A DNA stretch of 64,000 nt, from NCBI GenBank assembly GCA_023078685.1, contig JALGAS010000001.1:8184001-8248000 (forward strand), written 5' to 3'. The translations under genes were made by a program, and so were the position numbers. Below, in pieces: positions 12,008-23,046 of this stretch. How positions within the stretch are numbered: position 1 is the first letter of the stretch; the number at the start of each line of letters is the position of its first letter. A model generated the notes under the pieces. That model was not told the DNA's origin and made no database searches. It was given only the letters and a program-made list of their open reading frames with translations. Source of the stretch: Neopestalotiopsis rosae. Taxonomy: Eukaryota > Ascomycota > Sordariomycetes > Amphisphaeriales > Sporocadaceae.

Positions 12008-13361
12008 ATGAGTGAAGATGATCGCAGCGCGGGGGTGCTCGCCGCCGCTGTCACTTTCCTTACCCTTACCTGGATCGTGGTGCCACTTCGAATTTACGTG
12101 CGCGCAGTTTTAACGAAGGCCTTTGGGCTAGATGATGTCTTGTTGATCATCACACAGGTAAACGCAAACCTCGTCAAGAGCGGGATGTAGAATGGCTCCC
12201 AACTGATCTTGTTCGCAGGCTCTTTTCACCACGTACCTTTCTGCCCAGCTTGGTGGTTGGTATTGGGGCACGGGCAGGCATAGAGAAGATCTCACACCAG
12301 AGGCTAACACTAATGCGCTGAGGGTAAGTCATAAGTGGCAGTTGGATTGCTTTGACGAGATGCTAATCTGTTGGCCATGCTATAGTTTTGGTTCGTTTGC
12401 GAGATCTTTTACGTCCTCACGGCCACCTTTATCAAGTTGGCTGTCGGCTTGTTCCTTATTCGTCTCTCGGTCGTCAAGATGCACGTGTGGTTTCTGCGTG
12501 TTCTCATGGTTGGCAGCGTTGTCTTCGGAACCGCCTACCTGATGGTTGTCCTGTTTCAATGCAGGCCCATCAGCACATTTTGGTTGGAGGCGCCTGGTAC
12601 GGCCGGAAAATGCTTGGATAACAATCCTGTCGCCATTACCACCTATGTCGCATCCGTCGTCAACTGCCTGGCGGATTGGGCTTTTGGTATACTGCCAATG
12701 TTTATCGTCTGGTCTTTGAACATGAACAAGAGATCCAGAATCATTGCCATGGGTATTCTCGGCTTTGCCTCCATGTATGTTACCATGATCTCGAACCAGT
12801 CAACCTCGAGCGAATGGATCACCCAGCTAACTGACTCCCTCAGTGCGAGCACGGCAACGATTGTGCGTTGCTTTTATATTCAAGATATGCTCAATGGGCA
12901 AGACTTTCTTTGTAAGTTGCAATAACCTCATGAGAGCTACAATTATCTAACTGTAATTAGGGGCCACAACGAACTTTGCCATCTGGAGTACGGTCGAGCC
13001 TGGGGTTGGCATCATTGCGACTTCTATCGCAACACTGAGACCGATTCTCAGGAGCTTCCTAGCGATCTTCGGAATATCAACCACTTCTCGGTCGAGGGCA
13101 ACCCCATGGACACCCTCACGTGGCTACATCAAGACCGATGATCAGTCCATATCCAACTTGAGGCCGGATGTCGGAGCAAGCACTTCAACTGCAGCTGGCC
13201 CAAGGAGACAGGCACAAACTGTTTATGGGGAAGACGAACATAGCACGAGTGACCTCATTGAATTGACAGGCATTGTAAGGACAGTGGAGGTGTCACTTTC
13301 AAGGGATAACGACGACATGGTCCCACAACCAATGTTGGTGGATAACAAAGCGTATCGTTAA
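12008..13361 (+). CDS. Rhodopsin-domain integral membrane protein (Pth11/SAT4-like)
   Basis: Seven-helix plasma-membrane protein of the fungal rhodopsin-domain family, related to Pth11-type receptors; ligand unknown. Five exons (12008-12157, 12219-12323, 12386-12774, 12844-12911, 12961-13361) close in phase and give 370 aa. Hallmarks are the R-x-Y-x-R after helix 1, the FGLDD turn, FWFxCExFYV, the FxCRPxxxFW motif after helix 4, a Cys before helix 5 (GKCLDN) and the terminal ATIxR/NFAIWSTVEPGVG segment. The C-terminal 85 residues are a polar cytosolic tail. The ATG at 12008 is preferred to upstream in-frame codons because it starts directly before helix 1. Family confident; receptor role is from family knowledge. 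Confidence 0.9.
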
Positions 13362-14188
13362 ACGACGTGTGCCTGGTTCAAATATAATAATGATAATTAA
13401 AGTAAAATACGAAACCTTTTTTTGGCTGGAACAACTGACATGCCTTCACGCTAACATCATGTGTTGAGAGCCATTAATCTTAATATAGACAGCGCGAAGG
13501 CAAGAATGAAATTTTAAAGCGCCTTCTGTGTCCTGAATCTAAAGAATAGAAGCGATAGTGTAAGACAAATAAACCCATAAAGGGTAAGGTATCAATAAGG
13601 CCTGTTCATCAGCGTTGATGCACGTGCTTCGAAGAGCAAAATCATTAGCTATATCGCCTAGTTACAAACTTGCGAATTGCTTCCTGTTATAACTATATTC
13701 ATTAACACATATTGAATAAATAGCGACTGATAATTCGGAGACAATCATGGGATCAGCTTGAGCACCATCACCAAACCGATGTTCTCGGAGGATTAGTCTC
13801 AATTGGTATCCCATAATATTATCCGAAACCTGTTCTATAGCTATATAAGACTAACGATATGGGTGGGCTTTATTTCAACCAGGAAAAACGAAGAAGCCTT
13901 GCTGGAGAAATTTGGATGCTAATACACACCAACGCAAAAGCTACCTGCCAAGTCCTACACTACCACCAGAGAGTCGTGAGTCCAGCGAAGCAAAGATCCT
14001 AGACTAAACGGCGACTGGTTCTTGCGAATCATTTCAATGGTTCATCTGTATACAATGGATCCATCGACAGTTTTTGAATGCAAGACTGGGCTGCAAACGC
14101 TGGCTTAATATTCCTTGTAATCCTGCGCTCAGAAGACTCCAGGCCGCTTGACACACTGACATAGGTAGTCATTCTACCACACTTTTTC
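13362..14188. other. Intergenic stretch before the 5S gene
   Basis: AT-rich 3' flank of the rhodopsin-domain gene; no open frame or RNA recognised. Confidence 0.5.
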
Positions 14189-14307
14189 ACATACGGCCAT
14201 AGGTACTAGAGAACTCGGCATCCCGTCCGCTCTGCCCTAGATAAACTAGTAACCGCTGGATTAGTACTCAGGTGGGAGACCACTGGGGAATCCCCGGTGT
14301 TGTATGT
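14189..14307 (+). rRNA. 5S ribosomal RNA, dispersed copy
   Basis: The 119-nt stretch begins ACATACGGCCATAG and ends GTTGTATGT, whose termini pair as helix I. Inside are the conserved CATCCCGTCCGCTCTGCC segment, GGATTAGTACT, GGTGGGAGACCAC and GGGAATCCCC in the right order and spacing. A T-run follows immediately as Pol III terminator. In filamentous ascomycetes 5S genes are scattered singly through the genome rather than sitting in the rDNA repeat. Several positions differ from common fungal sequences, so a minor variant or early pseudogene is possible. Confidence 0.9.
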
Positions 14308-14381
14308 TTTTGATTTTTGTTGCTTTTTGCCGGTAATGATATCGAAGGACAAAAGCAAAAAGTTAGACCGTATGATCGCAT

Positions 14382-14475
14382 TGTCGCTTCTGTGGATCGA
14401 ACACAGTGCCTCCAGATGTCAGGTTTCCGAAGTTTGGGCTTCAGTCTGGCGCTCTCCCAAGTGAGCTAAAGCGAC
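14382..14475 (-). tRNA. tRNA-Phe(GAA) with intron
   Basis: Acceptor stem GTCGCTT/AAGCGAC, D-arm with TAGCTCACTTGGGAGAGC, anticodon stem CCAGA/TCTGG around GAA, five-base variable loop and T-arm CTGTG-TTCGATC-CACAG. A 21-nt intron follows position 37. Mature length 73 nt. A TTTTT run lies about 25 bases downstream. It lies 74 bases from the 5S gene, on the opposite strand, so the two Pol III units converge. Confidence 0.93.
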
Positions 14476-14724
14476 TGCTTCTTCGCAGGAATGAACATTT
14501 TCCCAATAACACTGGAGAAGTATGGCGGTGAGTGACGAGTATTAAGAATAATAATGAACAATGCGATCGGGCTACGTTTTCGTACTACCAGAATTGGAGA
14601 GGATGATTTTGGTACTGGACAGGAAGTTCTTTATATCCTTGTTAGATGGCATGTGATTGACCCAGATGAAAAGGGAAAGTAAAACGCAATTAACCAAGTT
14701 CAGTCATATTTCCTCGCACCCAGA

Positions 14725-16938
14725 TTACATGAAGAAAGAACATTCGTCGGCAAATTGGCTGAATTCGAAGTCATCCATACCCATTCCACAGTCGACGTTG
14801 TTCCAGAAGTCTCTTGTGTACTGGCATGACCTGCCGCTTGCATCCACGCCAAAATTGTCATGAATATGAGCCGTGTTCGCTGGCAAGGGGAGGCTTTCTC
14901 TGAATGTCGTTGAGACATTGTTGCCTGGCAAAGTCGCCGTCGACGGCCCCGGTCCCGGTGGAATATGAACATTATGTTTCTCAAGTAATCGCGCAAGTGA
15001 CTGGTGGACCTTGGCTGCAAGGAAGGAGTCTGCGCTTGCACCTTGTAAGATCTCAAATGCTTTGCTAGCCTCTGTGACGTATGCCGCATCTCTCCGCAGA
15101 GAGGGAGTTAGGCACATGTCCACGACAAAGACGGTACTAGCCACTAGAATACCGTACAGAATACTGGAAAATCGTAGTCGACTCTCCACAAAGGGAAATG
15201 TCTCCTTGGATAGCTCTATCTCAGCATAGAGGATGTTTCGCGCAGCGTCGAGGCAGGCCCCTCTAGACGCTGAAAAGGTGCTCTGAACCGTGGCTCTCGC
15301 AAAGTATGGAAAGTGAAGCCGGCAAATAAGTGAATACACGTTTAGTGTGAGAAGATATCTTTGAATCGTAAATGCCTGCGGTGCAAATGAAGGCGAGCTC
15401 CCTAGCTTGGCAATATCCGTGCCAAGACGGCGAAAGTGTACCGGCGAGTGCTGCATAAAATCGTCCAGCCGGTGATTGAGTTCCAGAACCTCACGATATC
15501 TCGCCTCTTCTGGTAAAGAATTGTCTAGTGGCACACGATCCGTATATGCCCGACAGATCTCCGCGTAACGAATTCTCAGGAGACAATAAGTCATAGCTGT
15601 GGGGTTGGCAATGTGCTCCGCAACTTCGTTCTGAGCACAGGTGATGTCTTCATCATTAACATTTCTCGGCCGCTTACTAGTCATGTGACGAGGGTTGATA
15701 GAATAAGTCCCTTCCAGAGGCCCGCCGTGACAAGATAGTATCCTGTTCCCTATCGGTCAGCACGATCGGATTTGATGCAATGTGGTTCTTACCAGTCCGT
15801 CGCCGTCAAGTACCACCAAACGCGGCGCTGCATCTCAATCTCTACTGCGTCTGATCCATGCTCTCGTGTAAAAGCATTGGAGCGGCGATCGTTCGAATGA
15901 AAGCCTAGCTCACGGGCAATGTCCACCGCCATTGACAGCAGTCCACGAATGTTAGAGGCAAAGCCCTCCAGATTGCACAATACGCAAGCTCCAATCACCA
16001 AAGCCTGAACATGCTCTAGCGATAGCTTGCAATTACGTCTTGAATGGTCCATAACATCGAGGGCAAGTTTGACCCACTGAGACGTCTGTTGACTAGCCGC
16101 CGCTGGAGTATCAAACAAGCCTTTCTCTTTGACATCCCGGTACGTCCACTGACTTGTCACACTAGCAATGATACAAAGCAGCAACGTGACAGCCCCCGGC
16201 TGGACAACATCCTGGGAAGCAATCTGCGCATAGATCACGTCTATGGTCCCTGGTAATGAAGGGACGTGAAGAACGTGGCACAGGAAGGAAATGTCATTAA
16301 TATACTTTCGGATCAGGATTCGGACTTCAGTCTGGGCGGGAATCCAGATGCACTTCATAGAGTTGAGCCCAGAGGTATTTGTCGGATCTGTAAAATATAC
16401 TGTAGGTCTTGGCAGATCTCGTAGTGAGCATACTTTGAACAACATTTGTTCTGTCATTGTCGCTTCCTTGTCATGTTTTGATTAGCATCTTGGCCTACGT
16501 TGAGCAGACGACACTCACAGATAGACCATGACTGCGGCTATCCTTCTCCAGACGATGGGCATCAGTCGCAATATTTTTAATGCGTAGGGGTATGGACGGC
16601 TCATCCAACTCGCTTGACTGGGACAAAGGTTTTGGACAGGCGCCCCCAGGAGAACTTTGACGTGGTTCATTCGGATCAATATTCCGGTGTGTGATAATAT
16701 CCTCAAGTCGCTGTATGCGATCGAGGATTTGGAGACTGATTGGATCTGATTCTTTTGTTGAGGCAGGCTGGCTCTCATTGGAACTCTGGAGGCCAGGAAA
16801 CTCGCAAGGAATACCGCGGCTGGTACAGTTGATACATGGCACCTCTCGACTACACCGCAGCTTGCGAGACCTGCAGAAGTTACACGATACTGGTCTTGGG
16901 CAAGCCCGTTTCCGCCCACTAGGCAATTCCGGAGGCAT
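14725..16938 (-). CDS. Zn2Cys6 transcription factor with fungal-specific domain
   Basis: Nuclear regulator that binds DNA through a binuclear zinc cluster. Three exons (16519-16938, 15793-16466, 14725-15742) close in phase and give 703 aa. Cysteines 19, 22, 29, 35, 38 and 45 form C-x2-C-x6-C-x5-C-x2-C-x6-C within a basic context (RSRKLRC). A short dimerisation-type stretch (ILDRIQRLEDII) follows at about residue 71. The middle region carries the fungal_trans hallmark ExEMQRRVWWYL near residue 355, then a GTYSINP and a conserved LPRN.DE-like segment. It diverges from the regulator at 17713, and both face a P450 and an MFS gene further right, so it may control that group; this is inference. Targets unknown. 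Confidence 0.9.
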
Positions 16939-17712
16939 GATGGCGATTTATTGTTTGGTACGAAGTTGTAGGGAAAAGACCTGTAGATACGAGATTTTTA
17001 CTGTACTTTTCTGCATTGGCCTGAATGTACACAAGCGCTCTTCGCAATGGCCCCGACACTGTGTTGGAGGGGGTTTGTTGATGGAAGTGAGATCATCGGC
17101 CCCATCCACTCACTTCCCCTTCCACAGCTACCCAGGTAAGTTTTGTATGCGCTGATTCTCTTTAGTGCGACGACGGAAAAGTAAAAAGTTGGCGCCCAAG
17201 AGGGTTTCACGCGAAGTGGATTTGCTGCGACGAATAGTCTCGAAAGCCACTAATGAATATTATTTTGACAACAGCCAGGACTCTACATAACATAGCAGAT
17301 GTACACCTGCAATATTTACAAAGTTTTGGGAACCGTGACGACCTCGAGTTGCCTCTCTGGCTAAATGTACATACTTTTGCGCTTGCGACTATGGAAAATA
17401 GACAATACGCCCCGGCGATCGCTGCCGGATGTTCTAGGCACCATCGCAAGCACTAAAGCTGGGAGGGCTGCTCCACGGAATCTCCGCGGGGTTTCCGTAC
17501 CTCAACACGTCGATATGAATAGTGCCACTCCTTTCTAAGATCCATCGGAGCCGCAACGCTTAATAACATAGGACGACATGCCAACAGTATTAGCTCTTCA
17601 GCTTTTGAACATTTATCGTTCTATTCAGCAAGGCCGTGCTTGTCTGACGAACACAGAATGTTTTGCTCCATAAAATACAGGTAGAATTTCCACCCGCATT
17701 TTAGTTGCAGAC
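16939..17712. promoter_or_regulatory. Divergent promoter region between two regulators
   Basis: 774 bases between the start codons of two oppositely oriented zinc-cluster genes. No strong TATA box. CGG triplets typical of Zn2Cys6 binding occur but no convincing spaced pair stands out by eye. Confidence 0.4.
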
Positions 17713-18788
17713 ATGTTCAATTACCCAGAGCATCGCTGCAGCACCCATATTCCCCAAGTGTATCATGAGGGACCACGTAATCAAGATACAAGGCGGCAGA
17801 GAATTTCTACTCGGAAGCAGGAACAGCAGGGCACAAGAACTCGAAAAAGTCGCGTCTGGAAAGCATGTGAAAGGTGCAGAGCAAAGAAGACAAAGGTGAG
17901 TACATTCAGAGATCGAGCAAGACCTAGTATCTTTGCTGACATTGTGCTTCAGTGTAATGGGGAATCGCCATGTCAAAAATGCAAGCATGACGGATCTGTC
18001 TGTACCTTAGGAAAACGCAAGATGCTTGGGTATAAAGCATTCTCAAGGGGGTAGGCCACATTGCCACACCTCTCAACCCCCAGCTGACTTGTGCTACTAG
18101 CTATGCAGAAGTACTCGAAAACAACCAAGTCGCACTGACTGCTTCTGTGCTCAAACTTTACACAATGGTTTGTGGCGGCCAATCGTGGACATTTGGTGAA
18201 CCCGGCCGCAATGATCAGGGACAGCCAATAATACACGAGATAGTTGAAAAGCTGGGATGTACAAAATTGGCTTATGACAGTGCTTCGGATCCCGAACCTT
18301 TGCTGGCGGACGAGGATGAGATAGGGACGAATGAACTGCCAGATACGCAAGCCGACGAAGATTCTGCAATACATTCATCGGAGAACATCAGCCTTACAGA
18401 CAACAATGAGTTCCAATCACAACCTTCCAGCCTTGCCGGATCCGATATTCGTAGCAGTCGAACAAATCCAAAGATCGACTCTATGACTACACAAAGAGAG
18501 TTTGCAAGCACGTGCAGCACTTCGTGCCATACAGAAATGACATCCATACTCGACCCAAGCTATCTGTTCGGATCGGAAGTTTCGCCCACTTCTGTGCATC
18601 TGGATGAGGCAAATGAATCTCTTGGAAGTAAAATTTTTGGGGAATTACCAACGATGACATCAGACCAGTTCTTCCAGACAACGCGTGGGGAGTTTCACGA
18701 TCTGTTTTGTGGAAGTTTTAGCGAATCAGGCATCAGCGAACAAACACAATCAGTCGATGCCGGACTCTTTTCATTCCAGCCTCTCTAA
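17713..18788 (+). CDS. Zn2Cys6 transcription factor, short type
   Basis: Zinc-cluster DNA-binding regulator of 322 aa without the large fungal_trans domain. Three exons (17713-17895, 17953-18050, 18101-18788) join in phase. Cysteines 52, 55, 62, 68, 71 and 78 give C-x2-C-x6-C-x5-C-x2-C-x6-C; the first intron falls right before the third Cys codon, a common site in this family. After the cluster comes KRKMLGYKAFSRGYAEVLE, the conserved hallmark of the group often annotated as fluconazole-resistance-like C6 proteins. The remainder is acidic and Ser/Thr/Gln rich, suited to an activation region. Divergent from the regulator at 14725-16938 and convergent with the P450 that follows. Confidence 0.88.
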
Positions 18789-19162
18789 AATTAATCGGCG
18801 AGGTGGATTGTACAAATTATTACTGAGTTATAGGTAGTTCACTTTATTAAGCTGTTCACGTTCCATAAAAGCCGTCCAACGTTTATCGTTCGAATTATTC
18901 GTTCCCACACTCGTCATGATATGAAGCTCTTTGATCTCATGTGCATCGAAAACAAATCGTTCATAAGTGAAGCGCTGTAGGCATCATCCTCAGAATCATT
19001 TCAAAGTAGCTGTCCCTGGTTTGGTTCAACACAGTATCGTATAGATGACATGATGATTACAATCAACAGTGGTGTTGATAGAAAGATTAGAGATAGACTA
19101 TTGAGAAGAGAAAAAACAAGTTATAAACATAGCTACGAACTTATTATCTCGAGAAACAGGGA
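18789..19162. other. 3' flanks of convergent genes
   Basis: 374 bases between the stop codons of the short zinc-cluster regulator and the next P450. No feature recognised. Confidence 0.5.
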
Positions 19163-20914
19163 CTAACTACTCATTGTCCGTTGCATCAGGTGCACGTACA
19201 GAGGCTCCTTCTGCCAAGCCATATATACCCTACTATGGCTGTACCAGTCTCGACTTTGTTTAGACAATTTGAAATCAAATTTCCAGACCAATTTGGCGAG
19301 TATGATACGCATTTCGGCATAAGCTAAGCTGGTGCATGATTAGTCAGTCAGCCCATTGTCACGGAGCAATGAGAAGCTTATAGAAGACTTACTTTCTACC
19401 GAGACAATTACGTGGCCCAATGGAGAATGGCTGGAAAGATTCCTTTTTATCGCCAGCAAAACGTGGGTCGCCGAGCCATCTCTCAGGCCGGAACTCATCA
19501 GGCTGGGAAAAATGCTCAGGATTGTGATACAGGGCCCAGTGCCAGACTTCAGCCACAGTCTACGAAAGTTAGCAGGTGTATGTATTTCTATTTTATCGTT
19601 TGTACTTACGCCAGGAGGTATAAATCGGCCGAGGATCGTATCGCCCATCTCATTAATCATCCGCGGTGAGCCGCTCGGAACCGGTGGATATAGGCGCATT
19701 GATTCGTCCAAGACAGCAAGCATGAAGGGAAGGTTCTGCACGGTGATCAAATCAATCTCTTCCTCGGTCGAGAACGCTGATCGAACTTCATTGGCCAATC
19801 TCATTAGACTATCGGGATGAGTTGCCAAAAAGAAGGTAGCTGCGGAGAGCAAGGTGGCTGTTGTCTCTGACCCTCCCACGATGAGCGTCGTAGCATTGTC
19901 AGCTAGCTCTTCGAATGTAAGAGCCTGATCATCAGTTAGTACGGAGGTGAATGATAAGAGCAAATATGGATCGTATCATAAGTTACCTCGCCTTTGGAAT
20001 CACCACGGGACATCATAACCTCCATGAAGTCTGGTCTTTCCTGTCCCATATCCAGCCTTTTTCGTACCTTCTCTTGTGTTAGACGCTTATTCTCTGCCAA
20101 TTTGTTCGAAATTTCTTTGGGAATCAAAAGCTTGAGACCCCGTGCCAGTAGGGCGTATCGATTCAAGTTCACCGCCCAAGCGACATTCTTTAGGCTGTCA
20201 AATATGAGCTTCACCCAAGGGTGATAATCCGAATTCTCTAAGCATCCGAACGGCTCTCCAAATGACAAGTCGCCGATTATGTCAAACGTTGTGTAATTGA
20301 ACCAGCTGACTAGGTCGATGGCCTCCTCGTTGCGCCCTGCAAGTTCGTCGAGTCTTTTGAAAAGCATGTTAACGTACTTGAGAATGATGGGTTGCTGATT
20401 CATCATGGCTTGTGCAGAAAATCCATGTGCTAACGTCCTTCGATACCGGGCATGATCCTCTTTGTTGGCGCCAATGATATTCTTTCGCGCAGATGCCATG
20501 TGTATGGGGTCCTTGCCATTTTCGCTTGCACCGTGTTTACGGTGGCCACGGATTTCCTTCATTGCATCCGGGTGATTGAAAGAGAGGATCTCGGGTGCGA
20601 TCCGGACGATCGGTCCGTACGTCTGATGGAGTTCGAGAATACGTTGCGGAGCCTGTCCAGAAAGATACATTCGAGTGTATGGTATGCGCGTCACTGCCCA
20701 GAGCCTTGGGCCGGGAAACCTGCTGAGCAGATGGAAGAGGAGATTGTAGATGGCTGTCCATAACGGGTATCCCACAATCTATACTTTCAATCAACTAAGG
20801 TTACTCCAAGATGTAATGGGTTGTGCAACTTACTGCAGTGAACATGAAGACAGGTAACCAACTGTTTGAGCCACCAGCGTTAGGAGCGCCATCTGGAAAT
20901 GTTGGCGGATACAT
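19163..20914 (-). CDS. Cytochrome P450, isotrichodermin-hydroxylase-like
   Basis: Microsomal haem monooxygenase, substrate unknown. Five exons (20834-20914, 19987-20778, 19610-19924, 19393-19559, 19163-19328) close in phase to 506 aa. The small first exon supplies the start of the membrane anchor, which continues in exon 2 (GYPLWTAIYNLLFHLL), then the FPGPRLWA hinge. Motifs: WFNYTTFDIIGDLSFGEPF, I-helix GGSETTAT, ExxR as ESMR followed by LYPPVP, FRPERW, haem loop FSIGPRNCLGRN split by the last intron. This set is typical of fungal secondary-metabolism P450s such as the isotrichodermin C-15 hydroxylase group. It shares a 400-bp divergent promoter with the MFS transporter to the right, which suggests co-regulation. 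Confidence 0.93.
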
Positions 20915-21314
20915 TGGGTGTAGATGCAGCTTGTATGCAATGTCTGTTCGATTGGGATCTACTTTGATGTGATAAATGAAGATCAGAGCTTCCAATAGTC
21001 TCCAACATTTGCGTAGAGTGTTTTGACACAAGGGCTTTTCTACGCAGAAACGGAGGTGGGTGCGGAGTGTCCGCGGAGATTCCGCGGCGACATGTCCCAT
21101 CATCATAGTTGCAATTTCCGTTCGATCAGGAGGGCCACTTGCTTGGACTAAGACATAGTTTGAATTCCTTGATCAAATACCGTCGTGACTCGCGACTTAT
21201 AATTGGGTGAGCTATAAAATGCCCCTGCTTCTCTTCCTGGCTCATTACATCCATTCCTGACCGAGCACCACACTCTCGTTCACATCTATTCTGCTCTATT
21301 GACAACCCCTTACC
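20915..21314. promoter_or_regulatory. Shared divergent promoter of P450 and MFS genes
   Basis: 400 bases separate the two start codons. On the plus side TATAAAA at 21213-21219 lies about 96 bases before the MFS start. Inverted TCCGCGGAGA/TCCGCGGCG motifs around 21071-21091 contain CGG triplets and could be zinc-cluster sites. The regulatory reading is an inference. Confidence 0.45.
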
Positions 21315-23046
21315 ATGCCCATACAACAGGATTTGAGCGAGGGAGGCCATTTATCATCCTCATTAGATGGATCTACTGCCATTGTGGGTACCACTTTGCC
21401 TTCTACAGACGAGAAATGGGAAACTTGCGATCCGAATGTCGTTGGTTGGGATGGACCTAATGACCCAGAAAACCCTCTCAACTGGACATCCAAGAAGAAA
21501 TGGCTGAACATTGCCGTTCTGTCAATCCTTTCATTTATAACGTAAGCATCCAACCTATCTACCTCCTCGGCATACTCTAACCCACTATAGCCCTCTGGTA
21601 GGTAGTTCTAGTCGTCAAGCCCGCCTGTTTACTTAATACTCCCCTAGGGATCATCCATGTTCGCCCCGAGTATCACTGAAATCATGGTCGAATTTAACAG
21701 CACATCCAACATTACAGCAACCTTCATCCTATCCATCTACGTCCTCGGCTTCGCTTTCGGTCCTTTGATAATTGCACCCCTCAGCGAGATCTTCGGACGC
21801 GCTCCCCTCTACAATGTCGGAAATTTTCTCTTCACGATCTTCACAATTGCAGGAGCTCTGAGTACGAACCTCGGAATGCTCATGGCTTTTCGTCTGCTCA
21901 TGGGACTCGCTGGATCTGTGCCCATTACCATCGGTAGTGGTACAATCGCTGACACGATGCCGCTGGAACAGCGAGGCCGAGCCATGGCGATTTGGATTCT
22001 GGGTCCCCTGTTTGGGCCAAGTGTGGGACCAGTAGCAGGTGGTTACTTGGCTCAAGCTGCTGGTTGGCGATGGATCTTCTGGCTGCAAGCCATCTTGGTA
22101 TTGGATTCTTCGCCGCTTTCCTGATGCAATTGTTGATGCTAACATAATAGACAGTCTGGATTACTCATCCCGGTTGCTATTTTTGGAATGAAGGAGACCT
22201 ATGCCCCGGTCATTCTCCGAAGGAAACTCGATAAACTTCACAAAGAGACTGGAAACGACGCGTTGCACATTCCTTCCGACGACAACATCACTCTCAAAGA
22301 GCGATTCAAAGTGGCCATTGTCCGTCCCCTCAAGCTTCTCGTCTTGGTTCCTGTCATCAGCCTCATGGCACTCTATGTGGCAGTCGAGTATGGCATTATG
22401 TATCTACTTATGACGACATTCTCCATTGTATACGAGGGCCAATACGGATTCTCTACTGGTACAAGCGGATTGTCATACCTACCAATTGGTATAGGAATGC
22501 TCATCGGAGTCGCTGTTTTTGGCAAGCTTTCCGACCATTTGGTCCGACAGAACCAAGCCAAGGGCAACCAGCACAGAGCAGAAATTCGGTTGGCTCCCTT
22601 ATTCACCATTCCGTGTGGTATTGCGATTCCTGCAGGCTTGTTCATTTATGGCTGGACGACCGATAAACAGGTACACTGGATTGCATCCATGATTGGAATT
22701 GCCATTTTCGGTGCAGGCTTGATGGCGATCATGGTGAGTTGAACTTTATGCTCTTCTGCAAAGGAACTTTCAAAACTGACGGGTCCAGATGTGTGTTCAA
22801 AACTATCTGCTGGATGCGTTCCCAGAGATTGCTGCATCCGTTACCGCCTCCATTACCGTTTTACGGTCCATAGCTGGAGCCTTGTTGCCTCTGTGTGGAC
22901 TACAGATGTATGAAAGTCTGGGCTTGGGTTGGGGCAACAGTTTACTTGCATTTGTTTCACTGGGTCTGGTGCCGATCCCGCTCGCATTCTACGTCTTTGG
23001 AGAACGTCTTCGCAAGATGTCAAGTAATTCAATATCTCAAATGTAG
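21315..23046 (+). CDS. MFS drug-type transporter (DHA1-like)
   Basis: Proton-driven exporter of the major facilitator superfamily in the plasma membrane, likely 12 helices. Five exons (21315-21541, 21591-21597, 21648-22097, 22155-22733, 22789-23046) give 506 aa. Exon 2 is a 7-base microexon, required to link [12 protein letters not shown] to the [12 protein letters not shown] segment in frame. Family marks are [13 protein letters not shown] before helix 1, a [11 protein letters not shown] loop between helices 2 and 3, the LEQRGRAMA loop between helices 4 and 5, and the [12 protein letters not shown] motif C of drug antiporters. The divergent P450 neighbour makes export of its product, or of a related toxin, a reasonable inference. 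Confidence 0.92.
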
